Of a stretch of DNA of 13,897 bases, positions 7,209 through 13,774 are shown in pieces. Position numbers and translations under genes: made by a program. The notes beneath the pieces are model-generated. The model worked only from the letters and a program-made list of their open reading frames with translations. It did not search any database and was not told the origin of the DNA. The first letter of the stretch is position 1. The number at the start of each line of letters is the position of its first letter. The DNA is from JAHEIJ01 sp040235565 (GTDB taxonomy: Bacteria > Pseudomonadota > Gammaproteobacteria > UBA6429 > Thiohalophilaceae): contig JBECLA010000152.1 of NCBI GenBank assembly GCA_040235565.1, positions 1 through 13,897 of the forward strand. Reading direction: 5' to 3'.

Positions 7209-7973
7209 ATGAAAAACAGGTTCGGTTTTCTTTTCATCATTACAGTATTATTTGTGTCGGCTTGTGTTTCCGAACCGCAACGGGAAGGCAAGGATCTTGA
7301 CGATGCCTCGGATTACAATGCGCAAATGGGGCTCGAGTATCTGAAGCAGGGTCGTTACGATATCGCCCTGGGTAAATTGAAAAAAGCAGTCGAACAGAAT
7401 CCGGACAATGCCATTGCCCAGCATTACATCGCAGTATTGTACCAGCAGCTAGGCGAGTTTGATAAAGCGGAACAGCATTTCCAAAAAGCGCTGGATCTGA
7501 CGCCCAAGAATTCAGACCTGCAAAACAATTACGGCGTGTTTCTGTGTAATGCTAAAAAATACCAGGAAGCCTATCGCTATTTCGACAAGGTCTTAAAAGA
7601 TCCCCTGTATCAAGCCAAGGGAGCGGTCTATGAAAACGTCGGTCTGTGTGCCCAGGCGCAAGGGGATATTTCAAAAGCCGAAGAGAACTTCAAATTCGCC
7701 TTGCGTCTGTATCCCGAGTCGCCCAAATCATTGCTGGGGATGGCGCAGATCAGCTTTGACAAACAAAAATATTCCGTGGCCCGCAAGTATTACTATGGCT
7801 ATCTGGAAAATGCCCGCCAGACACCGGAAAGTCTGTGGCTCGGGATCCTGCTTGAGAAGCGGAGCGGTAATAAAAACCGTATGGCCAGTTACAAGGTCCT
7901 GCTCAAAGGAAAATACCCGGATTCAAAAGAAGCTGAATTACTGAGAAAAATGGAAGCCAGCGGCCAGATCTGA
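7209..7973 (+). CDS. pilW: Type IV pilus biogenesis/stability lipoprotein PilW (PilF), TPR protein
   Basis: PilW (PilF in Pseudomonas) is the outer-membrane pilotin-type lipoprotein needed for assembly or stability of the PilQ secretin and hence type IV pili. The 254 residues start with a lipoprotein signal (MKNRFGFLFIITVLFVSAC) with lipobox VSAC and lipidated C19. The rest is a run of tetratricopeptide repeats, clearest at about residues 36-68, 69-102 (ending ALDLTPKN), 103-136 and 138-171, ending in a helical tail. An AGGA (7195-7198) sits 10 nt before the ATG. The rlmN-pilW-rodZ order is conserved in pilus-bearing gammaproteobacteria. No other pilus gene is in the window. Confidence 0.9.
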   Translation: MKNRFGFLFIITVLFVSACVSEPQREGKDLDDASDYNAQMGLEYLKQGRYDIALGKLKKAVEQNPDNAIAQHYIAVLYQQLGEFDKAEQHFQKALDLTPKNSDLQNNYGVFLCNAKKYQEAYRYFDKVLKDPLYQAKGAVYENVGLCAQAQGDISKAEENFKFALRLYPESPKSLLGMAQISFDKQKYSVARKYYYGYLENARQTPESLWLGILLEKRSGNKNRMASYKVLLKGKYPDSKEAELLRKMEASGQI

Positions 7974-7974
7974 T

Positions 7975-8427
7975 ATGGAAGATGAGACGCAAACCGTGAT
8001 TGATTCACCGGCGAGTGAGACTTACAACTGGCCGGGGCAGCGCCTGCGCCAGGCCCGGGAAGAGATGAACCTGAGCCGTCAGGATGTTGCCCGAAAACTG
8101 CGACTGGATGCCGGTCTGATTCAGGCGCTGGAAGACAATGACCGGGAGGCATTGCCGGCACAGACCTATCTGGTGGGGTATCTGCGAAGTTATGCCCGGC
8201 TCCTCAATCTGCCGGTTGACAGCATCATCGCCGACACCCGCCAGAATTTACAGCCTACTTCGACCCTGGTACCCGATAATATCGACTATCGTAACCCTCA
8301 ACGCTTCGAGAACCTCCTGCGCCTGGTATTGCTGGGGATGCTCGTGGTGCTGATCCTCGCAATGGGCTACTGGTTCCTGAGCCTGGAACCGGAATGGCTC
8401 AGTCAGTGGTTCGATCGGAACGGCTAG
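7975..8427 (+). CDS. rodZ: RodZ-like HTH membrane protein, short form lacking the periplasmic domain
   Basis: RodZ links the MreB cytoskeleton to the wall elongation machinery. This 150-residue protein has the cytoplasmic Cro/XRE-like helix-turn-helix domain (about 21-88: GQRLRQAREEMNLS, then LEDNDREALPAQTYLVGYLRSYA). A short linker and one membrane segment (about 114-136) follow. Only about 14 residues remain after the membrane segment (SLEPEWLSQWFDRNG). Known RodZ proteins are about twice this length, with a periplasmic linker and beta domain. Only 168 nt separate the stop from hisS and no long open frame continues there, so this is not a simple frameshift with the domain intact downstream. 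It starts 1 nt after the pilW stop and is probably translationally coupled. The MreB-binding fold is in the retained part, so function may persist; this is inference. Confidence 0.85.
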   Translation: MEDETQTVIDSPASETYNWPGQRLRQAREEMNLSRQDVARKLRLDAGLIQALEDNDREALPAQTYLVGYLRSYARLLNLPVDSIIADTRQNLQPTSTLVPDNIDYRNPQRFENLLRLVLLGMLVVLILAMGYWFLSLEPEWLSQWFDRNG

Positions 8428-8482
8428 TCCGGATTTCCCCCTCGATCTCCCGCCGGGAGGCGAATCTGCACGGATCACGGGA

Positions 8483-8511
8483 TGTCCGTGGCCTGACGCT
8501 TCGAGTATAAT
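8483..8511 (+). promoter_or_regulatory. Predicted hisS promoter
   Basis: A perfect -10 hexamer TATAAT is at 8506-8511, flanked by CGAG and CTCG, which themselves form a small dyad. No good -35 is present; the hexamer 17 nt upstream is TGTCCG, only a weak match. Transcription would start near 8518 and give a leader of about 78 nt. An activator-dependent or weak promoter for hisS-yfgM-bamB is the likely reading. Confidence 0.5.
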
Positions 8512-8539
8512 CTCGCCTTTATTTTCAAGGCCCTGTGTC

Positions 8540-8552
8540 ACACGCGGCGTGT
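8540..8552 (+). repeat. Dyad in the hisS leader
   Basis: ACACGCGGCGTGT is an odd palindrome of 13 bp. As RNA it could form ACACG/CGUGU with a CGG loop, with CCC (8531-8533) and GGG (8556-8558) able to close an outer helix around an internal loop. It overlaps a smaller dyad, GTGTCACAC (8535-8543). It lies between the predicted start of transcription and the hisS Shine-Dalgarno. Its role is unknown. Confidence 0.35.
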
Positions 8553-8595
8553 TACGGGAAAGCCGGACAAAGAAACCAGAACCAGGAAACCAGCT

Positions 8596-9870
8596 GTGTC
8601 CAAATCCATCCAGGCCATCCGTGGTATGAACGATATCCTGCCGGGCGAGACGCCGCGTTGGCAGTATGTGGAAAGTGTCTTCCGGGAACTGATGGCCGCC
8701 TATGGCTATAGCGAAATCCGTTTGCCATCGCTGGAGAAAACCGAACTGTTCAAGCGATCCATCGGCGAAGTGACCGATATTGTCGAAAAGGAAATGTACA
8801 CCTTTGCGGATCGCAACGGTGACAGCCTGACCCTGCGTCCCGAAGGCACCGCTGGTTGTGTCCGGGCCTGTATTCAGAATGGCTTGTTGCACAATCAAAC
8901 CCAGCGCTTGTGGTACCTGGGTCCCATGTATCGCCATGAACGTCCGCAAAAAGGTCGCTATCGCCAGTTTCACCAGCTGGGAGTGGAAAGCTTTGGTTAT
9001 GAAGGCCCCGATATTGATGCCGAGCTGATTGCCATGACGGCACGCTTGTGGCGCAAACTCGATATGGCGGATGAAGTCAGTCTGGAAATCAATTCCCTCG
9101 GAAGTGCCGAAGCACGACAGGACTACCGGGACACCCTGGTGGCGTATTTGCAGCAACACCGGAATCAACTGGATGAAGACAGCCTGCGACGTCTGGAGAC
9201 CAATCCGTTACGCATTCTGGATAGTAAAAATCCGGACATGCAGGCGCTGATCGAGGCGGCGCCGAAGCTGCTGGAGCACCTGGATGGTGAATCCCGGCGG
9301 CATTTTGAAGCGCTATGCGCCATGCTGGATATGATGGGTATCGCCTACCGGGTTAATCATCGTCTGGTGCGTGGCCTGGATTATTATTCCAGGACAGTAT
9401 TCGAGTGGGTGACGAATCGCCTCGGGGCGCAAGGTACGGTATGTGCGGGCGGCCGGTTTGACGGCCTGGTAGAACAACTCGGCGCACGTCCTGTCCCGGC
9501 GATGGGCTTTGCGCTCGGACTGGAACGGCTGGTGGCATTATTGGAAGACAAAACATTGCCTGATCGGTCATCGCCGCATGCCTACCTGTTGCTGGCGGGT
9601 GAGCAAGCCGAACAACGGGGCCGTCTGTTGGCGGAACAATTGCGCGACAAACTGCCACAGTTGCGACTGGTGGTAAATTGCGGTGGTGGCAGTTTCAAAA
9701 GCCAGATGAAGCGGGCGGATAAAAGTGGCGCTCAGCTGGCGCTGATACTGGGTGAGAATGAAATCAACCAGCAACAAATCAGCGTCAAGCATCTACGGCA
9801 GGAACAGGCACAAAGCGTCATAGCGATGAACGAGTTAGCCGAATTTCTGTCAACAACCTTGCAGTTTTGA
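8596..9870 (+). CDS. hisS: Histidyl-tRNA synthetase
   Basis: HisS charges tRNA-His with histidine in the cytoplasm. The 424-residue length equals that of E. coli HisRS. Class II features are in order: the N-terminus IQAIRGMNDILP, RPEGT (81-85), motif 2 with YRHERPQKGRYRQFHQ (112-127), and the histidine-specific motif LVRGLDYYSRTVFEW (257-271) with catalytic R259. AGGRFDGL (284-291) and motif 3 GFALGLERL (304-312) follow, then a C-terminal anticodon-binding domain from about 325. The start is GTG at 8596, supported by AGGA (8584-8587) with an 8-nt spacer and by the family N-terminus. ispG, usually directly upstream, is absent; yfgM follows after 30 nt. Confidence 0.98.
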   Translation: MSKSIQAIRGMNDILPGETPRWQYVESVFRELMAAYGYSEIRLPSLEKTELFKRSIGEVTDIVEKEMYTFADRNGDSLTLRPEGTAGCVRACIQNGLLHNQTQRLWYLGPMYRHERPQKGRYRQFHQLGVESFGYEGPDIDAELIAMTARLWRKLDMADEVSLEINSLGSAEARQDYRDTLVAYLQQHRNQLDEDSLRRLETNPLRILDSKNPDMQALIEAAPKLLEHLDGESRRHFEALCAMLDMMGIAYRVNHRLVRGLDYYSRTVFEWVTNRLGAQGTVCAGGRFDGLVEQLGARPVPAMGFALGLERLVALLEDKTLPDRSSPHAYLLLAGEQAEQRGRLLAEQLRDKLPQLRLVVNCGGGSFKSQMKRADKSGAQLALILGENEINQQQISVKHLRQEQAQSVIAMNELAEFLSTTLQF

Positions 9871-9900
9871 CTTTGAACAACGCTGAGACAGCGGGAGCGA

Positions 9901-10557
9901 ATGGTGGAGAGATACCAAACAGAAGATGAACAGGTCCAGGCAATCAAGGACTGGTGGAAGGAAAACGGTCGTGCCGTGATCGCCGGTTTGGTGATTGGTA
10001 TTGGCATAATCGCGGGTTATCGTTACTGGACAAAGTACCAGACTACCCAGTCGGAACAGGCCTCAATCATTTATGCCCAGGTCATTGCCAGCACCGTAAC
10101 AGCGGATAGGGAGAAAGCGTTCGAAGAGGGACAAAATCTGATCACCAATTACAGTGGTACGCCTTATGCTGGCCTGGCTGCATTGTCCCTGGCGAAGCTG
10201 GCCCTGGCCGACGCCGACTATGCCACGGCAGCCACGCAACTGCGCTGGATACTGGATAACGACAACGATACGGGTCTGCAACACGTTGCCCGGTTACGTC
10301 TGGCGCGCGTGCTGGCAGCAGATAATAAACCGGATCTGGCATTAAGCCTGCTCAACGAACCAGACACGACCGGGTTTACAACGCTATACCAGGAAGTACG
10401 TGGCGATATATTGCTACAACAGGGCAAGCAGGCCGAAGCCGCGGCGGAGTACAACAAGGCCCTGGCCGATCTCAATATGAATCCCCAACGACGCCGGATA
10501 CTGGAAATGAAGTATAACGATCTGGCTGGCAGCACCAGTGAGAAGGTCCAGCCGTGA
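9901..10557 (+). CDS. yfgM: Membrane-anchored TPR-like protein YfgM
   Basis: YfgM is an inner-membrane protein of the periplasmic chaperone network that associates with PpiD and the SecYEG translocon. The 218 residues comprise a short cytoplasmic N-terminus, one membrane segment at about 25-42 (AVIAGLVIGIGIIAGYRYW) and a periplasmic helical TPR-like domain with Ala/Leu-rich repeats. The N-terminus aligns with E. coli YfgM around DQVEAL and WKENGRA. Start choice is uncertain: the ATG at 9901 is only 3 nt from GGAG (9894-9897). A GTG at 9904 has a 6-nt spacer and gives MERYQTEDEQV, which aligns residue for residue with the E. coli start. The gene lies in the conserved hisS-yfgM-bamB-der run. 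Confidence 0.92.
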   Translation: MVERYQTEDEQVQAIKDWWKENGRAVIAGLVIGIGIIAGYRYWTKYQTTQSEQASIIYAQVIASTVTADREKAFEEGQNLITNYSGTPYAGLAALSLAKLALADADYATAATQLRWILDNDNDTGLQHVARLRLARVLAADNKPDLALSLLNEPDTTGFTTLYQEVRGDILLQQGKQAEAAAEYNKALADLNMNPQRRRILEMKYNDLAGSTSEKVQP

Positions 10558-11753
10558 AATTAGTCAGTCTTTTATTGGTGAGCCTTATCCTGTGGGGCTG
10601 CACCACTTCACCATCACCGGTATTGCCACCGGTGGATCTGCTACCCATCGATAACCCCTTGTACGTCCGGAAAAACTGGAACAGCGTGATTGGTCGCGGG
10701 GTCGGCCAGAATTATCTCAAACTGCAACCGGTGTTTAATGGCAATACCGGTTACGTGGCTGATTATTTGGGTTATGTCCGCGCCTTTGAAGTCTCGACGG
10801 GCAAAACGCTGTGGTCACGTCAACTCGAAACTCCCATCGCCAGTGGCCCGGCCATTGTGGAAAACATGCTGATGTTTGGTACCAGTCAGGGGGAAGTGTT
10901 GGCCCGTGACTTGCGCAATGGCGATGAACTCTGGCACACCACCTTGTCCAGTGAAGTACTGGCGCAAGCAAGGGGCGAAGACGGCATTGTAGTGATTCGT
11001 ACCGTTGACGGTCGGGTCTATGGCCTGGATGCAAAAAATGGCAAACGGCTGTGGGTGTATGATCGCAGTGTACCGCTCTTGACACTACGTGGTATCAGTA
11101 CGCCGGTCATTCACAATGGCATCGTGATTATTGGTTCCGATAGCGGGAAACTGGCGGCATTGACACTGAAAACCGGCACGGTGTTATGGGAAACACAAAT
11201 CGCCGATCCGCGCGGGCGGACCGAACTGGAACGCATGATTGATATCGATGCCCAGCCGGTAGTGATGGAGGACGTGGTCTATGTTGTTACCTTCCAGGGA
11301 CGACTTGCGACAGTGCAACTCGATAGTGGTCGTATGCTCTGGGCCAGAGATATTTCTTCCTACAGCGGTATGGCGCTCGATCCTTATCGTGTCTATATCA
11401 CAGACTCGGAAAGCCAGGTCTGGGCATTGAACCGGTTTAACGGCGCCACACTCTGGCGGCAGGATGACCTGTTGCGACGTTCTCTTACCGCGCCGGTTTT
11501 GCAGGGTCCTTACCTGGTAGTAGCGGATTACGATGGTTATGTGCACTGGTTGAAACGGGAAGACGGCAGCATCGTGGCGCGTAAACGGATTAACCAGGAT
11601 TGGCATGACGCCCATGCGGATGATTTAGACGACGAGGATGATCCGTTCAGTAAAACCAATAACATACTTGTGGCGCCGAAAGACGTAGACAATATGATCC
11701 TGGTGCTGGACCGCATGGGCCACATTGCTGCGTTTGAACTGGAAACACCCTGA
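10554..11753 (+). CDS. bamB: Outer membrane protein assembly lipoprotein BamB
   Basis: BamB is the eight-bladed beta-propeller lipoprotein of the BAM complex that folds outer-membrane proteins. It has 399 residues, close to the 392 of E. coli. A lipoprotein signal (MKLVSLLLVSLILWGC) has its lipidated cysteine at C16; tryptophan at -2 is unusual. Repeated PQQ-like blade motifs follow (GYVRAFEVSTGKTLWS, GRVYGLDAKNGKRLWV, GKLAALTLKTGTVLWE, and so on). LLTLRG and RGRTELERM match the conserved face that contacts BamA. An acidic stretch at about 351-363 (HDAHADDLDDEDD) lies in the last blade and is absent from E. coli BamB as recalled. The GTG start overlaps the yfgM stop in GTGA, implying translational coupling. 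Confidence 0.96.
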   Translation: MKLVSLLLVSLILWGCTTSPSPVLPPVDLLPIDNPLYVRKNWNSVIGRGVGQNYLKLQPVFNGNTGYVADYLGYVRAFEVSTGKTLWSRQLETPIASGPAIVENMLMFGTSQGEVLARDLRNGDELWHTTLSSEVLAQARGEDGIVVIRTVDGRVYGLDAKNGKRLWVYDRSVPLLTLRGISTPVIHNGIVIIGSDSGKLAALTLKTGTVLWETQIADPRGRTELERMIDIDAQPVVMEDVVYVVTFQGRLATVQLDSGRMLWARDISSYSGMALDPYRVYITDSESQVWALNRFNGATLWRQDDLLRRSLTAPVLQGPYLVVADYDGYVHWLKREDGSIVARKRINQDWHDAHADDLDDEDDPFSKTNNILVAPKDVDNMILVLDRMGHIAAFELETP

Positions 11754-11817
11754 GCATTTTTTATAAAGCGCAATATTATTCAATCTTGCCACTGGTTAAC
11801 CGGCATCCCTGTATCGT

Positions 11818-13212
11818 ATGAAACCTGTCATTGCTCTTGTTGGACGTCCGAATGTTGGTAAGTCGACGTTGTTTAATCGGCTTACCCGATCCCGCGATGC
11901 ACTGGTTGCCGATCAGCCCGGCCTGACGCGGGATCGCAAGTTTGGAGAAGGCAAGTTGGGCGAGCGGCCCTACATCGTTGTCGATACCGGTGGTTTGAGC
12001 GGTGAGGAAGCAGGCGTCGAAAAACTCATGGCGAGCCAGTCCTGGCAAGCCGTTGAGGAAAGCGACATCATCCTGTTTCTGGTTGATGGTCGCGCCGGTA
12101 TGGTGAGTGAAGATCAGAATATCGCCACACGTTTGCGTGCCACGGGTAAACCCGTCTATCTGGTAGTCAATAAAACCGATGGTTTGCAGGAAGAGGTGGT
12201 GACTGCCGAATTTTACGCGATGGGGCTGGGGCAACCCCATCCCATCGCCGCCGCACATGGACGTGGTGTGCGAACCTTGATGAATGCGGTTCTGGCAGAA
12301 CTTCCGGAAGAAGAAACCATCAGCGAAGCAGAAGAAGCCCGGCAGGGCATTCGTATCGCCATTGTCGGACGCCCCAATGTCGGCAAGTCGACCCTGGTGA
12401 ATCGCATTCTGGGGGAGGAACGGGTCGTCGCCTTTGATTTACCCGGGACCACACGTGACAGCATCTATCTGCCGTTTGAGCGCGAGGGTCAGGTCTATAC
12501 CTTGATCGATACCGCCGGGATTCGGCGTCGTAGTCGGGTCAAGGAAACGGTGGAGAAGTTCAGCGTGATCAAGGCCATGCAGGCTATCGAAGATGCGCAT
12601 GTGGTGATCATGTTGCTGGATGCTCGTGAAGGTATCAGCGAACAGGATGCAACGCTGTTCGGATTTATTCTTGATAGTGGTCGTGCGCTGGTGGTCGCAG
12701 TGAATAAATGGGACGGGCTTGAGCGCGATCAACGTGATACGGTGAAGCGGGAACTGGAAGTTAAGTTACCGTTTCTGAAGTTTGCCAGCATTCATTTCAT
12801 TTCCGCATTGCACGGTTCCGGGGTGGGGAATCTGTTTGATTCGGTCCTTACCGCCTATGAATCAGCCATGCTGGACATGTCCACCCATCGCCTGACGCAA
12901 TTGCTGGAAGACCTGGTCAGTGCGCATGCCCCTCCGGTCATCAAAGGGCGTCGCATTAAATTACGTTACGCCCATCAAGGCGGCAAGAATCCCCCGATCA
13001 TCGTGATTCATGGTACCCAGACCGAAGCAGTCCCGGATGCCTATCGACGTTACCTGGCCAATGGTTTCCAGAAACATCTCAAGCTGGAAGGTACGCCCAT
13101 CCGCATTGAGTTTAAAAGTGGCAAAAATCCTTTCGCTGGCAAAAAAAATATTCTCACCAAACGCCAGCTGGAAAAACGCAAACGCCTGCGTAAATTTACC
13201 TCTCGCAAATAA
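11818..13212 (+). CDS. der: Ribosome assembly GTPase Der (EngA)
   Basis: Der is the essential tandem GTPase for 50S subunit maturation. The 464 residues contain two G domains and a KH-like C-terminal domain. G domain 1 has GRPNVGKS (9-16), DTGG (56-59) and NKTD (118-121). G domain 2 has GRPNVGKS (184-191), DTAG (231-234) and NKWD (296-299). A short acidic linker (about 162-175, ELPEEETISEAEEA) joins them. The KH-like domain (about 355-445) ends in a Lys/Arg-rich tail. It is somewhat shorter than E. coli Der (490). The 64-nt gap after bamB is A/T-rich, and no convincing Shine-Dalgarno precedes the ATG; the start is chosen by homology (MKPVIALVGRPNVGKS). Confidence 0.98.
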   Translation: MKPVIALVGRPNVGKSTLFNRLTRSRDALVADQPGLTRDRKFGEGKLGERPYIVVDTGGLSGEEAGVEKLMASQSWQAVEESDIILFLVDGRAGMVSEDQNIATRLRATGKPVYLVVNKTDGLQEEVVTAEFYAMGLGQPHPIAAAHGRGVRTLMNAVLAELPEEETISEAEEARQGIRIAIVGRPNVGKSTLVNRILGEERVVAFDLPGTTRDSIYLPFEREGQVYTLIDTAGIRRRSRVKETVEKFSVIKAMQAIEDAHVVIMLLDAREGISEQDATLFGFILDSGRALVVAVNKWDGLERDQRDTVKRELEVKLPFLKFASIHFISALHGSGVGNLFDSVLTAYESAMLDMSTHRLTQLLEDLVSAHAPPVIKGRRIKLRYAHQGGKNPPIIVIHGTQTEAVPDAYRRYLANGFQKHLKLEGTPIRIEFKSGKNPFAGKKNILTKRQLEKRKRLRKFTSRK

Positions 13213-13269
13213 GAAAGCAATCCCGGCAGACACAGGCCAGTAAAATTCCGCGGCTGTAATCACTTTGAC

Positions 13270-13282
13270 CCGAAATATTCGG
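13270..13282 (+). repeat. Small dyad upstream of the archease gene
   Basis: CCGAA-ATA-TTCGG is a 5-bp inverted repeat with a 3-nt centre. It lies in the 131-nt gap between der and the archease gene, just after TTGACC (13265-13270). It is too short to call a terminator and no T-run follows. It could be an operator for archease-rtcB. The rest of this gap shows no terminator and no full promoter. Confidence 0.25.
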
Positions 13283-13343
13283 ACAGAGGATGAAGCACGT
13301 GCCATACTTTTAGTTAAGTCTTGAATTGCGAGCGTCAGATCCA

Positions 13344-13766
13344 ATGTCACTTCCCGCGTGGGAACATTTTTACCACATGGCAGATATCGGTGTGCGTGGT
13401 CGAGGACGAAGCCTGGCGGAAGCCTTTGAACAGGTAGCACTGGCGATGACGGCGGTTATTACCGAACCTGATCGGATTCATCCGCAACAGGTGATTACGG
13501 TTAGCTGCAGTGCGCCGGAACCGGAGTTGCTGTTGGTGGACTGGTTGAATGCCCTGATATATGAAATGGCGACGCGCAAAATGTTATTCAGCCGGTTTGA
13601 GGTCAGTCTGCAGGGTACCCGCTTGACGGGTCGCGCAGGGGGCGAAAAAGTTGACATCGCGCGCCATCAACCAACAGTAGAAATCAAGGGCGCGACCTAT
13701 ACGGAACTCAAGGTTGAACAACAAACCGATGGTGGCTGGCTGGCCCAATGTGTGGTGGATGTCTAG
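13344..13766 (+). CDS. Archease, RtcB ligase cofactor protein
   Basis: Archease is a small metal-binding protein that helps RtcB-type RNA ligases complete guanylylation and turn over. The 140-residue product shows the family pattern. An N-terminal WEHFYHMADIGVRGRG carries the conserved Asp (D14). A central LLVDWLNALIYE (about 63-74) follows, and the C-terminal VVDV carries the conserved Asp (D139). The ATG at 13344 was chosen because it gives the usual short lead before WEHF. A TTG at 13326 would add six residues, and neither start has a good Shine-Dalgarno. The gene lies 131 nt after der and 8 nt before rtcB, which strongly supports joint function. Bacterial archease genes often sit beside rtcB. 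Confidence 0.9.
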   Translation: MSLPAWEHFYHMADIGVRGRGRSLAEAFEQVALAMTAVITEPDRIHPQQVITVSCSAPEPELLLVDWLNALIYEMATRKMLFSRFEVSLQGTRLTGRAGGEKVDIARHQPTVEIKGATYTELKVEQQTDGGWLAQCVVDV

Positions 13767-13774
13767 GGGGAAAC

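Noticed and set aside
8446..8460. CTCCC-GCC-GGGAG hairpin after rodZ as a terminator
   Set aside because: The stem is only 5 bp and no T-run follows, so it does not meet intrinsic terminator form.
8248..9168. 306-codon open frame on the - strand across the rodZ end and hisS
   Set aside because: Mostly antisense to hisS and lacking any recognised motif. It spans the rodZ-hisS gap but does not explain the missing ispG.
13326..13343. TTG start for archease adding six residues
   Set aside because: No Shine-Dalgarno upstream; the ATG at 13344 gives the usual archease N-terminus. It cannot be fully excluded.
13213..13343. Sigma-54 promoter for archease-rtcB, as in E. coli rtcBA
   Set aside because: Looked for GG and GC dinucleotides 10 nt apart in TGGCAC/TTGCA context; the nearest candidate (GG at 13288) has 11-nt spacing and a poor context.
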